Translations under genes and position numbers: made by a program
From: Bog-473 sp963821755
GTDB lineage: Bacteria; Actinomycetota; Acidimicrobiia; Acidimicrobiales; RAAP-2
Assembly: GCA_963821755.1 (NCBI GenBank)
Contig: CAWGEX010000005.1
Location: 806,001 to 870,000, forward strand
Length of the DNA stretch: 64,000 bases
Direction: 5' to 3'
Shown here: one piece after another, positions 15,478 to 25,420 of the stretch
Layout of the letters: each line of letters begins with the position of its first letter
How positions within the stretch are numbered: position 1 is the stretch's first letter
The notes under the pieces: model-generated
What the model saw: the letters and a program-made list of their open reading frames with translations, nothing else
Told to the model about the DNA's origin: nothing
The model's database searches: none

Positions 15478-17853
15478 ATGGATCGAGGTGTCTCGACCGA
15501 GCATGTGCAGTCCGTCCTGGCCATCGACGACCGGGTGCTTCGTAATTACTGGGTCACCCAGACCTACTCCGACCTCGCTGCCGGGCTGACATCGCTGCTC
15601 CAACCGGGCACGGCCAACTGGTGCACGTTCGGCACCTGGGCCTCATGTACCGTCGGCGGCAACCTCCGGGGTGAGGCACTGCCCGACTGGCTGCACCATC
15701 GGGTGGTTCTCTCTGACGGCATGATGGGTGTGGCCCAGAAAGCAAACGCCGCCCTCCGTGGCGCAGGCCTTGATGGCGGTTTCCACTGCGTTGGGTCCGA
15801 ACACCTGATCGACATCCTCCGAGAGCGATTCGGAGCCTGCGCGACCAACCTCTCCGATGGGAACACCGAGGTATTTGCCGAGATCGCCCCGGCCGCTGCC
15901 ACCTTTCTTTCGTGTTTCGGGGGCGATCCTCAGGACCTCGCGACGGCCCGGGCCACGGCGCTCGGGGCGTGTGAGGGCGCGCCCGTCTTCGAGGGGCGCA
16001 ACCGGTTGCGGGCGGGCGTCGAGCACTGGTGCGATGCCCTCGCCGAGTCCGACGCAACCCGACGGAGCCAGCTCATCCTCGCCGGGTCCCTCGAATTGGG
16101 AGCCCATGAGCAACACCATCTGCAGGGGCCGATTGCCGGAAGCATGGACATGGGTCTGAACGACACGGTGGCGCTGCTCAAACGGCGCCTGACTAAGGAC
16201 GCACCGGGACCGCCGGCGATGGCGGAAGCGGTTGATGCCCTGTTGCATCCCCTGGGGCACGCGATCAGCGACCTCTGGGGCGATCTCATGACCGAACTGC
16301 TGGGCACCATCGAGACGCCCGACGGGACCCTGCGACTCAACCGGGACGTTCCGCCCCTGCCCGGCCAGCCCTTCGTGGCCCCCGACCTCACTCCGGTCGT
16401 CGTCGATGATCTGGCCACCCTGTTCGAGCGGTACGACCGGGCCACCGAAGATGGGCGGGGCAGCCGCGCCTTGGACTGGGTCGACCTCAATGGCCGGATG
16501 AACTTCATCGCCAATTTGTTCCGATCCCGGCACCATCGAATAGAACTGTTCCAGCCTCCCTTCGGTACCGACGTGCTGGTCCAGATCGAGGCCGGACGCA
16601 TCCCGGTCACTCCCTCGAGATCACCGGCACGGGGCTCGGTGAGGAGCGCTGACGGCGTGAAGCGGCTGCAGCAGGTCATCCCTCCGTCGCGCGGCACCAA
16701 GGTGTTCACCGACGCGTTCGTCGAGACATTGCGGAAGACCGGTGACGAGCCGGCGGACGCGGCAGTGGCCGAGTACTTCAAGGCCCCCGAGGTCGGGCAC
16801 TCGACGCTCTTCCGTCGCTTGTCCTCGACTGCTGTCGGGGCGGCCACCGACGAGGATCTGCCGGGGATCGGCGCGTTTGCGAAGTTGGAAGAGAATTGGC
16901 CCGACTGGGCGAACCCCGAGCTGGTGCGTGACGGGCAGCGGGTCTTCGGCGAATTCGGCCCGCAGCTGGGCATGGGGCTCTTCATGGCCAGCCTTCCGGC
17001 CGATTACGCCTTCGCCAAGGGAGTGCAGGCGCTCGGTCGCACCGCCCGACTCACTCGCGACCCCAAGCGCAGGTATGTCGAAACGGGACAGATGATCATC
17101 GATGTGATGACGCCGGGCGCCCTCGATCCGGGTCGAAACGGCTATCGGGTCGTTCGCCACGTTCGCCTGATGCACGCGGCGGTGCGCCACGTCCTGTTGC
17201 ACCTGGCAGAGATCGAGCGGGATGCAGTGGCCCCGATAGAACCGTGGGACGACGCCCTGGGGCTGCCCATCAACCAGCTTCAGCTGCTCGGAACACTCTT
17301 CTCCTTCAGCGTCGAAGGAATCAAGGCCCTCAAGCGATCGGGAGTGCGACTCAGTACGTATCAGATGGAGGCCTACATCCACGTGTGGAATCTCGTGGGT
17401 CACCAGATCGGTATCCAAAGTGACCTTCTCCCGCTGTCCTGGGCGGACTCGCAGGAGCTCTGGGACCACCGGCGACGGACCGAGTACGGGCCGACAGCCG
17501 AGGGAAAGGAACTCACGAAGGCCGCCATCGCCTGTATGCAGGAGCTCTTCGGCTTTACCCAACTGCCCGGCCTGCCGGCCACGGGCATCCGGCATTATTT
17601 GGGCAACGAGACGGCCGACATGCTTGGCGTACCGAAGGCCGACTGGACCCGGGTCATTTTCGAACTCATGTACCGGACCGACCAACTCTATGAGTTCGCT
17701 CTGGTTCGTATGCCCGGGACCGGGCCCATTGCTTCGCTCCTGGGCCGGCGCATTTGGCAGGGCTTCGAGCTGTACGGGCGGGGGGATGGGCACCGGCCCG
17801 CCTTCCAGGTCACCGATGAACTGAAGGACGCCTGGGGGATGAAGAGCCGGTGA
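15478..17853 (+). CDS. Two-domain protein: unknown N-terminal domain plus DUF2236 (MpaB/latex-clearing-type) oxygenase domain
   Basis: 791 residues. The C-terminal half (about 450-790) has the pattern of the ER-bound-oxygenase/rubber-oxygenase family (DUF2236). It has 'MGLFMASLPADYAFAKGVQALGRTARL', then 'RVVRHVRLMHAAVRHVLLHL', then 'LLGTLFSFSVEGIKALKRSG', and the end 'HVWNLVGHQIGI'. Known members are b-type haem oxygenases that cleave isoprenoid or polyketide chains. The first 330 residues form a separate, mostly helical region with 'TANWCTFGTWASCTVGG', 'ELGAHEQHHLQGPI' and 'NLFRSRHHRIELFQPPF', rich in His and Glu. I do not recognise it. Its stop overlaps the start of the cyclase-ATPase gene by four bases (GTGA), so the two are coupled. 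No signal peptide. Confidence 0.75.
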   Translation: MDRGVSTEHVQSVLAIDDRVLRNYWVTQTYSDLAAGLTSLLQPGTANWCTFGTWASCTVGGNLRGEALPDWLHHRVVLSDGMMGVAQKANAALRGAGLDGGFHCVGSEHLIDILRERFGACATNLSDGNTEVFAEIAPAAATFLSCFGGDPQDLATARATALGACEGAPVFEGRNRLRAGVEHWCDALAESDATRRSQLILAGSLELGAHEQHHLQGPIAGSMDMGLNDTVALLKRRLTKDAPGPPAMAEAVDALLHPLGHAISDLWGDLMTELLGTIETPDGTLRLNRDVPPLPGQPFVAPDLTPVVVDDLATLFERYDRATEDGRGSRALDWVDLNGRMNFIANLFRSRHHRIELFQPPFGTDVLVQIEAGRIPVTPSRSPARGSVRSADGVKRLQQVIPPSRGTKVFTDAFVETLRKTGDEPADAAVAEYFKAPEVGHSTLFRRLSSTAVGAATDEDLPGIGAFAKLEENWPDWANPELVRDGQRVFGEFGPQLGMGLFMASLPADYAFAKGVQALGRTARLTRDPKRRYVETGQMIIDVMTPGALDPGRNGYRVVRHVRLMHAAVRHVLLHLAEIERDAVAPIEPWDDALGLPINQLQLLGTLFSFSVEGIKALKRSGVRLSTYQMEAYIHVWNLVGHQIGIQSDLLPLSWADSQELWDHRRRTEYGPTAEGKELTKAAIACMQELFGFTQLPGLPATGIRHYLGNETADMLGVPKADWTRVIFELMYRTDQLYEFALVRMPGTGPIASLLGRRIWQGFELYGRGDGHRPAFQVTDELKDAWGMKSR

Positions 17854-20800
17854 CCACCGAGCACGTGGCGCTCCTCTTCACCGATGTGGTGGGATCGACC
17901 GCCCTGTCCCAGAGCCTGTTGCCCGAGGCGGCCGACGCCGTACGGCGCGACCACTTCGAGCTCTTGCGCCGGACCTTGGCTCACGGCGGAGGCACCGAGG
18001 TGAAGAACCTGGGCGACGGGCTCATGGCGGTGTTTTCCTCGGCCTCGGCCGCACTGGCCTGCGGGGTGGCCATGCAACAGGCCGTCGAACGGGACAACCG
18101 GGGCCGTGAGCACTCCGTCGGGCTGCGGGTCGGCCTGGGCGGAGGCGAGGTGGTCCACGAGGACGGCGACTACTTCGGGGACCCGGTGATCGAGGCGGCC
18201 CGCCTGTGCGCCGCCTGCGACCCCGGCCAGATCCTGGCGGCCGACGTGGTCCGGCTGATGGCGGGTCGGCGAAGCCGTCTCGACTACCGGTCACTCGGTG
18301 AGCTCCCGCTCAAGGGCCTGCGCGACCCGGTCGCCACCGTCGAGGTGGTGTGGGAGCCCGTCGCGGCCACCGGGGGCGGATCCGGCGTTCCGCTGCCCCG
18401 ACGCCTCGCCACCCGTACCGCCACGGGCGTGCACGTGATCGGAAGGGAGTCCGAGCTCTCCGTCCTGGCGGACGTGGCCAAGCGGGTGGCCGCCAGTGAC
18501 GGACGGGAGGTGGTGCTGGTGTCGGGCGAGGCCGGCCAGGGCAAGACCACCCTGGTCGCCCAGGCCGCCCGCTTCGCCTTCGACGGCGGGGCCTGCGTCT
18601 TGTTCGGGCACTGCGAGGAGGACCTCGCCACGCCCTACCAACTCTTCGCGGAGGCGTTCGGCCACTATTTCATCCATGCCGACGAGAACCGTCTCCGTGG
18701 CCTGGTCGACGCCCACGGGTCGGAATGGGCTCGCCTCGTGCCCGCGCTCGGCGAACGGATTCCCGACATGCCGCCGTCGAAGGCCACCGATCCCGACTCC
18801 GAGCGCTACTTGCTCTTCGCCGCCGCCGTCGGGCTGCTGACGGCGGTCTCGCGGCACGATCCCATCGTCCTCGTCCTTGACGATCTCCAGTGGGCCGACA
18901 GTGGGAGCCTGGCTCTGCTCCGTCACTTGACGGCAGCCGAACAGGTGATGCGGGTGTTGGTACTCGGGACGTTTCGCGACAGCGAGCTAGCCCAGTCCCC
19001 GGAACTCCGGGAAACCCTCGGGACGCTCCGGCGCCATGAGGGCGTCTCCCGGATCGAGCTCGGTGGGCTCGACATCTCCGGTGTGGGTTCATTGCTCGAA
19101 GCTGTGTCCCGGCAGCGCCTCGACGCGTTCGGCCTTGGTCTGGCCGAGGCAGTCCATCGTGAGACCGACGGCAACCCGTTCTTCGTCACCGAGATGCTGC
19201 GCCATCTGCGCGACACCGGGGCCATCCATCAGAACGCGGCTGGCCGTTGGGTAGCCAGCGGCACCATCGACCGATCCGCTCTCCCCGAGAGCGTCCGTGA
19301 GGTGATCGGTGGTCGGGTCGTGAGGCTGGGGCCCGATGCCGACCGGGTGCTGTCCACGGCGGCCGTCATTGGGCGGGACTTCGATCTCGACGTACTGGAA
19401 CGGGCCACCCGGATCCCGGTGGATGCCCTCCTCGACATCCTCGAAGCAGCTACCACCGCGTCGCTGGTGCAGGAGGTGGACGACGTTCCGGGTCGGTACA
19501 ACTTCGGCCACGCGCTCTTCCAGCACACGCTCTACGAGAACCTGGGACCGACCCGGCGGGCGCGCACGCACGAGGTGGTCGCCCTGGCGTTGGAAGACTT
19601 CTGCGGTGACGAGCCCGGTACCAGGGTGGGTGAACTGGCCCGGCATTGGATCAACGCCACGCCCCCGGGCAACCTGCCCCGGGCGATCCGCTACTCACAC
19701 GAGGCAGCCAACGGCGCGCTCAGGTCGCTGGCGCCCGTCGACGCGCTCAGGCACTACACCAAGTCTCTCGAGCTGCTGCAGGCGGTCAGTGACCCAGATC
19801 CGGTACTCGTGCTCGACCTGGCCATCGGGCTCGGGACCGCGCAACGCCAGACCGGGGACCCGTCGTTCCGGGCGACGCTCCTCGATGCCGCCACTCAGGC
19901 GGCGGACATGGGCGATGTCGACCGCCTGGTGGCTGCCGTCCTGGCCAACGACCGGGGCTTTTACAGCGCAGTGGGCTCCACCGACCGGGAGAAGGTCGAG
20001 ACCCTGGAGAGGGCGCTCGACCTGTTACCAGCGGCCCACCCGGACCGGGCCCTGGTCCTCGCCACCTTGTGTTCGGAACTTACGCACGGGAGCCCGCTCG
20101 ACCGCCGGCGGGCTCTGGCCGAGGAGGCCATCGCCATCGCCGAGTCCTCCGGCGACGATGCCGTCGTGGTCAGGGTCCTCAACCATCTTCACGTCCCGCT
20201 CCAGGTGCCCGCCCTGCTCGAGCTCACCGAGGCCCGGGCCACCGAAGGTCTGGTCCGGGCCGAACGGATCGGCGACCCGGTGCTGCTGTTCTGGGCGGCG
20301 TGGTGGCGCCTCGAGGCGGCGGGGCGGGCCGGGGACATCGAGGAGATGGACCGATGCCTCGCCATCCACGGTGCCATGGCGAAGCGACTGAACCAGCCCG
20401 TGTTCGCCTGGGGGCACACGTTCGTACGCTCGCTCCGGGCCCAGATCTCGGGGGACACCGATCTGGCCGAACAGTACGCGACCGAGGCGCTCGAGATCGG
20501 CACCGAAGGCGGACAGCCCGATGCCGCCACCATCTTCGGCGCGCAGCTCAATATCGTGTGCGGCCAGCGGGGCACCCAGAGCGAGCTCGCCCCGCTCATC
20601 GAGAAGATGGCCTCGGAGACACCGGACATCCCTCGCACCTTCTTCATCTCCATCCTGGCCAAGGCGCACGTCGAAGGGGACCGCACCGACCGGGCCGCCG
20701 AACTGCTGGCGGAATTCGCCGCCGCCAGCTTCGAGCTGCCCCTTGATCAGCTCTGGCTCACCGGTATGGTCGACTTCGCCGAGGCTGCCATCGAATGCCG

Positions 20801-21167
20801 GGATCCCGCCTACGCCGGTCCACTGTTGGCCCAGCTCGAACCGTGGGCGGCACAGCTGCCCGCCACCGGCGCGTCGGCCCTCGGTCCGGTCAGTCACTAT
20901 CTCGGCGGGCTGGCCACCGTGCTCGGCCGCTTCTCCGAGGCGGACGCGTACTTCGCCCGGTCCGCTGCCATGAGTCAGCGGATGGGTGCCAAATTCTTCG
21001 CCGCCCGCACCGATCTCCTCTGGGCCCGGATGCTCCTGCAGCGCGGGGCGCCTGGCGATGCGGACCTGGCCCGCACGCGGCTCATCAGTGCTCGAAATGT
21101 CGCTTCGGCCAACTCGTACGGGGTCGTCGAGCGCCGCGCCGTGGCGGCATTGGCCGAGTTGGGCTGA
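17850..21167 (+). CDS. Class III adenylate/guanylate cyclase-AAA ATPase-TPR fusion (signal-transducing ATPase)
   Basis: 1105 residues. Residues 1-170 are a class III cyclase: metal-binding Asp12 in 'FTDVVGST' and Asp56 in 'KNLGDGLM', with Lys52 in the purine-selecting position. The usual Asn of the 'VNxAAR' motif is Ile here ('DPVIEAARL'), so activity may be reduced. Residues about 190-500 are a STAND/AAA ATPase with Walker A 'GEAGQGKTT' and Walker B 'IVLVLDDLQWAD', followed by a winged-helix-like part ('ALPESVREVIGGRV'). The rest is a long helical repeat region (TPR type). The design is that of large actinobacterial regulators without a DNA-binding tail. It is translationally coupled to the oxygenase upstream, suggesting that it senses or controls it. 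Confidence 0.88.
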   Translation: MTTEHVALLFTDVVGSTALSQSLLPEAADAVRRDHFELLRRTLAHGGGTEVKNLGDGLMAVFSSASAALACGVAMQQAVERDNRGREHSVGLRVGLGGGEVVHEDGDYFGDPVIEAARLCAACDPGQILAADVVRLMAGRRSRLDYRSLGELPLKGLRDPVATVEVVWEPVAATGGGSGVPLPRRLATRTATGVHVIGRESELSVLADVAKRVAASDGREVVLVSGEAGQGKTTLVAQAARFAFDGGACVLFGHCEEDLATPYQLFAEAFGHYFIHADENRLRGLVDAHGSEWARLVPALGERIPDMPPSKATDPDSERYLLFAAAVGLLTAVSRHDPIVLVLDDLQWADSGSLALLRHLTAAEQVMRVLVLGTFRDSELAQSPELRETLGTLRRHEGVSRIELGGLDISGVGSLLEAVSRQRLDAFGLGLAEAVHRETDGNPFFVTEMLRHLRDTGAIHQNAAGRWVASGTIDRSALPESVREVIGGRVVRLGPDADRVLSTAAVIGRDFDLDVLERATRIPVDALLDILEAATTASLVQEVDDVPGRYNFGHALFQHTLYENLGPTRRARTHEVVALALEDFCGDEPGTRVGELARHWINATPPGNLPRAIRYSHEAANGALRSLAPVDALRHYTKSLELLQAVSDPDPVLVLDLAIGLGTAQRQTGDPSFRATLLDAATQAADMGDVDRLVAAVLANDRGFYSAVGSTDREKVETLERALDLLPAAHPDRALVLATLCSELTHGSPLDRRRALAEEAIAIAESSGDDAVVVRVLNHLHVPLQVPALLELTEARATEGLVRAERIGDPVLLFWAAWWRLEAAGRAGDIEEMDRCLAIHGAMAKRLNQPVFAWGHTFVRSLRAQISGDTDLAEQYATEALEIGTEGGQPDAATIFGAQLNIVCGQRGTQSELAPLIEKMASETPDIPRTFFISILAKAHVEGDRTDRAAELLAEFAAASFELPLDQLWLTGMVDFAEAAIECRDPAYAGPLLAQLEPWAAQLPATGASALGPVSHYLGGLATVLGRFSEADAYFARSAAMSQRMGAKFFAARTDLLWARMLLQRGAPGDADLARTRLISARNVASANSYGVVERRAVAALAELG

Positions 21168-21261
21168 CGCTGACTGAGGCGCCGGTCCCGAAGGACCCGC
21201 CCGCGATGAGTAGAGGCGGTGGAGCGGTTCGGCTGCGACGCCCTTTCGCTACGCTCGAACC

Positions 21262-22921
21262 GTGCCCGAAGACCATCGACGTGTCGCCGACCTGCTCGTG
21301 GACTGCCTCGAAAATGAGGGTGTCACGTGTGTGTTCGGCATTCCCGGGGAGGAGAACATCTACCTCACCGACGCCTTGTCCCGGTCGTCGATTCGGTACG
21401 TGTTGGTCCGCCATGAGCAGGCGGCATCGTTCATGGCTGAAATGTTCGGGCGTCTGACCGGTCGTGCCGGCGTCTGCTCGGCCACCCTCGGTCCGGGCGC
21501 GATCAACCTGCTGCTGGGGACGGCCGACGCCAACACCAACAGCACCCCGGTCGTGGCTTTTTCCGCCCAGGTTGGACTGAACCGTATCTACAAGGAGTCC
21601 CACCAGAGCGTCGATCTGGTGTCCATGTTCACTCCGGTGACCAAATGGGCCGACACGGTCCTCACCTCGGGAGCCGTGCCCGAGATGGTCCGTAAGGCAT
21701 TCAAGTTGGCCCAGACGGAACGCCCCGGAGCGGTCTACCTGGCCATCCCTGAGGACATCGAGAGCCAGAGCGCGCCGAGCGGGCTGGCGCCCCTCACCAT
21801 CAACACCCCTCGACCCGATGAGCCGTCGCCTTCGCAGATTGCCCGTGCCGCCGCCGTGCTCAACGGGGCCAGCCGTCCCATCGTCCTGGCCGGGCACGGC
21901 GCGGCCCGCAGCGGTGCGGCTGAGGCATTGCGGCGCTTCTCCGAACTTCTGGGCCTCCCGGTTGCGACGACTTTTCACGGCAAAGGGGTGTTCGCCGACG
22001 ATCACCCGCACGCCCTCGGCGCGGTGGGATTCATGGGTCACGACTACGTCAACTTCGGTTTCGACGAGGCGGACGTGGTCGTCAGCGTCGGCTACGAGCT
22101 CCAAGAATTCGATCCGGTGCGGATCAACCCTGAAGGCGACAAACGGATCATCCACGTGAGCCGCATCCCCGCCGAGGTGGATGCCCACTATGACGTCGAG
22201 GTCGGGGTCCAGGCCGACATCAGCCGGACCCTTGACGCATTGGCGTCCGCCACCACCCACCGATTCCAGCTGGGAGCCAGCGGCGAGAAGATCCGCCGCC
22301 TGCTGGCCGACGAGCTCGCTCTCGGTGCGGCCGATGGGACCTTCCCCCTCAAGCCTCGAGCGCGTTGTGGCCGAGACGCGCGCCGCCCTGGGCCGGTCGG
22401 ACATCGTCCTGGCCGACACCGGAGCCGTGAAGATGTGGATGGCCCGGCTGTATCCCACCTATGAGCCCAACACGTGCCTGATATCCAACGGCTTGTCGAC
22501 CATGGCCTTCGCTCTGCCCGGTGCCATCGGAGCCAAGCTGGCGATGCCCGACTGCCGGGTGTTGGCCGCCGTGGGCGATGGGGCGTTCCTGATGAACTCC
22601 CAAGAGATCGAAACGGCCGTGCGAGAAGGGATCCCGCTCACGGTCCTGATCTGGCAGGACGACGCCTACGGACTGATCAAATGGAAGATGGATCTGGAGC
22701 TCGGCCGTGACGTCGCCATCAACTTCACCAACCCAGACTTCGTGGCCTATGCGGAGAGCTTTGGGGCCCGGGGGTATCAGGTGCGCTCGGCCGGAGATCT
22801 GTTGCCCATGCTGGGCGACGCGCTGGCGTCCGACACCGTGTCGGTGATCGCCTGCCCGGTGGACTACACGGAGAATCTCCGCCTCACCGATGCCCTCGGG
22901 GAGCTGTCCGGGCCCTTCTGA
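21262..22921 (+). pseudogene. Acetolactate-synthase-like ThDP enzyme with one frameshift
   Basis: Both halves of a ThDP-dependent enzyme (about 552 residues) are present but in different frames. The first has 'VFGIPGEENIYLTDAL', the ThDP-activating Glu in 'RHEQAASFMAEM' and the central domain. The second has the ThDP/Mg motif 'GDGAFLMNSQEIETAV' and ends at 22921; the usual second Asn region reads 'WQDDAYGLI'. The change is one extra base near 22356: removing a C from 'AAGCCTCGAG' restores 'FPLKPERVVAETR', which is what the family has there. Either a sequencing error or a recent mutation. Annotated relatives are called acetolactate synthase large subunit, but without a small subunit or ilv neighbours the substrate is open. 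The start is GTG 21262. Confidence 0.82.
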
Positions 22922-22989
22922 TCGGCCGATGCGGATCGTCCGCCGCGCCGGCGGGCTGGACCCGGCGCGGAAGCGAGAGAGGATGAGCC

Positions 22990-24363
22990 ATGGCACCACG
23001 CATCGTCATCATCGGAGGGGGCAGCGTGCAGTGGGTCCCCAAACTGCTTCGCGACCTTGCCAATACACCTTCGTTGCACGGGTCCGAAGTCGTCATCGAG
23101 GACATCGACGGCGCCTCCGTGCCGCGCATGGTCGAGCTGGCGGAGCACATCGCCGAGGTCCGGGGGATTCCGCTGACGGTCACTGGGACGACCGATCAGC
23201 GCGCTGCCCTGGCCGGCGCCGAATTCGTGGTGGTGGCCATCTCCACCGGCGGATTCGCCAGCATGCGCCACGATCTGGCCATACCCGCTCGCTTCGGCGT
23301 ACGCCAGACCATCGGCGACACGGTCGGCCCCGGCGGGATCGCCCGGGCGCTGCGCAACATCCCCGTCCTGGTCGACATCGCCCGTGACATGGAGGCGCTC
23401 TGCCCCGACGCCTGGCTGCTCAATGTGACCAATCCGATGACCACACTCTGCCGCGCCATCACCGGCCAATCGTCCATCAAGGCCGTGGGACTCTGTCATG
23501 AGATCACCATCACCCACCTCTTGCTGAGCCTTCTCCTCGATACCAGCTACTTCGATGTCGACATGACGGTGGCCGGGGTGAACCACTTTCCGATCATCAC
23601 CGAATTGCGCCTGGCCGGTAAGGACGGATTCGCCGACCTGACCAAGCTGCTCGAAGGTGGCGACGCCCTCGATCAACCGCTGGCCATGGAACTTCCCGAC
23701 GGGGTCCTGCATGGTGGGCCACGCGGCGACAAGTGGACCAAACGGGACATTGTGGACCATAGCCAGATCAAGTTGGACGTCTTCGAGAGGTTCGGCGTCC
23801 TGCCCGGAGCGGGTGATCGTCACGTGGCCGAATTCTTTGCCGGCTACCTCACCGAGGAGTCATCCTGGGGGGAGCGGTGGGGTGTCCAACTGGTGCCGAT
23901 CGAGGTGCACGAGGGGAGCCAGGTCGACCACCTGGCCGACTTTGCCCGGGACCTGGCGTCGGACCACGTCTCCGAGTGGCCGAGCGGTGAGCTGGTGGCG
24001 CCGCTCATCGATTCCCTGATCACGGGAACACCACGCGTGATGCCGTTGAACCTCCCCAATGATGGCTCGGTCGCCGATCTGCCCGACGGTGTCGTGGTCG
24101 AGATGATGTGCGTGGCCGACCGAGAGGGGGTACGCGGCCGGGATCGGGCGTCGTTACCCCCGTTCCTGGCCGAACATCTCAGACGGATCTCGGCCTCGCA
24201 GGAGTTCACCGTGCAGGCAGCGTTGTCGGGGCAGCGGTCATCGGTCCTCGATGCCATGCAGACGGATCCCCTGGCCGGACGCATGGATGCGCGTCGGCTC
24301 GACGAGATGGCCAACGAGCTCCTCGGGGCGACGGCCGCATGGCTGCCTAGGTTCGCTTCGTAG
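22990..24363 (+). CDS. Glycoside hydrolase family 4 protein (NAD- and metal-dependent glycosidase)
   Basis: 457 residues, the usual GH4 length. The NAD loop is 'IGGGSVQWVPKLL', followed by 'GDTVGPGGIARALRNIPV' and 'NVTNPMTTLCRA'. The metal-binding Cys and His lie in 'GLCHEI' and 'VNHFPIITEL'. GH4 enzymes (alpha-glucosidase, alpha-galactosidase, 6-phospho-beta-glucosidase) oxidise C3 of the sugar with NAD+, eliminate the aglycone and re-reduce; they need Mn2+ and reducing conditions. Whether the substrate is phosphorylated cannot be told, and no PTS or sugar ABC transporter is adjacent. Cytosolic. It follows the ThDP gene at 68 bases. Confidence 0.88.
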   Translation: MAPRIVIIGGGSVQWVPKLLRDLANTPSLHGSEVVIEDIDGASVPRMVELAEHIAEVRGIPLTVTGTTDQRAALAGAEFVVVAISTGGFASMRHDLAIPARFGVRQTIGDTVGPGGIARALRNIPVLVDIARDMEALCPDAWLLNVTNPMTTLCRAITGQSSIKAVGLCHEITITHLLLSLLLDTSYFDVDMTVAGVNHFPIITELRLAGKDGFADLTKLLEGGDALDQPLAMELPDGVLHGGPRGDKWTKRDIVDHSQIKLDVFERFGVLPGAGDRHVAEFFAGYLTEESSWGERWGVQLVPIEVHEGSQVDHLADFARDLASDHVSEWPSGELVAPLIDSLITGTPRVMPLNLPNDGSVADLPDGVVVEMMCVADREGVRGRDRASLPPFLAEHLRRISASQEFTVQAALSGQRSSVLDAMQTDPLAGRMDARRLDEMANELLGATAAWLPRFAS

Positions 24364-24461
24364 CTGTTGGATCCACCTCGAGTGGGTGAACCGGCCGAGC
24401 TCGATCGCCGTCAGATACGTTCATGGCGTGCCGGATGAGGGCACGACATTGAAGGCGTTGC

Positions 24462-24509
24462 GCTTCGGTTGCAGTGCGCTGCAGTGCGCTCCAGTACGCT
24501 TCGGTTGCA
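24462..24509. repeat. Short direct repeats before the PhyH gene
   Basis: The 13-mer CGCTTCGGTTGCA occurs at 24462-24474 and again at 24497-24509. Between them 'GTGCGCTGCA' and 'GTGCGCTCCA' form a second, imperfect tandem pair. It lies in the 175-base spacer between the GH4 and PhyH genes and may be a regulatory site or slippage debris. Confidence 0.6.
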
Positions 24510-24538
24510 CCGGGCCAGTCCACCGTCCATGATCGGCT

Positions 24539-25420
24539 GTGCCCATAACCCACCTCACGTCGAATGCGTCAGCCGCCCAGGTGGCGGACGTCGTCGCCGC
24601 CGACGGCGCCGTCATCGTCGATCACCTTGCGCCGGTGGCTCTGATGGATCGCATCGGGCAAGAGCTGGCTCCCTGGTCGGCCGCAACCCCGACTGGTCCC
24701 GATGCGTTCAGCGGAAGCAAGACCCGACGCACGGGTGCGCTCATCGCTCGCTCTCCCGCCAGTCGCGACCTGGTGCTCCATCCATTGTCCCTCGGGGTGA
24801 CCGGGTTGGTGTTGGAGCATGCCAGCAATTTCCAATTGCACCTGACCCAAGCCATCGCCATCGGAGCCGGTGAGTCGGCCCAACCGATCCATCGCGATCA
24901 GTGGGCGTTCGATTTCTTTCCGTTTCCACGGGGGTACGAAGTGCAGTGCAATTCCATCTGGGCCCTCACGGAATTCTCGACCGAGAACGGTGCCACCCGG
25001 GTGGTCGTCGGGAGCCACAAGGCCGAAGATGGCGTCGCCTACCGGACCGAAGATACCGAGCCGGCCGAGATGGGTCGGGGTTCGGTCCTGTACTACTCCG
25101 GAAGCGTGTACCACGGCGGCGGCCCCAACCAGACGGACACGACGCGTATTGGGATCAACATCACGTACAACGTGGCGTGGCTGCGCCAGGAGGAGAACCA
25201 ATACCTGTCGGTGCCGCGGGAGATTGCGGCCACCCTTCCCGTCGACCTCCTCAGGCTCATGGGCTACGACCGCGGTGCCTACGCGCTCGGCTACATCGAT
25301 GATCTCCGTGATCCCATCGAGGCCGTGCGGCCCGGCACGGGCAGCGTGGGGTTTGGCAGCGGCGCGCCGGCGGCGGCCTCGTCGGAGTCGAAGGCTCCCG
25401 CGGTGGGCCGTGCCGATTGA
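24539..25420 (+). CDS. Phytanoyl-CoA dioxygenase (PhyH) family protein
   Basis: 293 residues of the Fe(II)/2-oxoglutarate dioxygenase family. The iron ligands are visible as the His-x-Asp pair in 'IHRDQWAF' and the distal His in 'VYHGGGPN', and the 2-oxoglutarate-binding Arg in 'DTTRIGINIT'. The surrounding 'GATRVVVGSHKAED' is typical. Members hydroxylate acyl-CoA or secondary metabolites; the substrate is unknown here. The last 25 residues are low complexity (Ala, Ser). The start is GTG at 24539. It overlaps the GNAT gene by 11 bases, forming a coupled PhyH-GNAT-enoyl-CoA hydratase run. Confidence 0.88.
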   Translation: MPITHLTSNASAAQVADVVAADGAVIVDHLAPVALMDRIGQELAPWSAATPTGPDAFSGSKTRRTGALIARSPASRDLVLHPLSLGVTGLVLEHASNFQLHLTQAIAIGAGESAQPIHRDQWAFDFFPFPRGYEVQCNSIWALTEFSTENGATRVVVGSHKAEDGVAYRTEDTEPAEMGRGSVLYYSGSVYHGGGPNQTDTTRIGINITYNVAWLRQEENQYLSVPREIAATLPVDLLRLMGYDRGAYALGYIDDLRDPIEAVRPGTGSVGFGSGAPAAASSESKAPAVGRAD

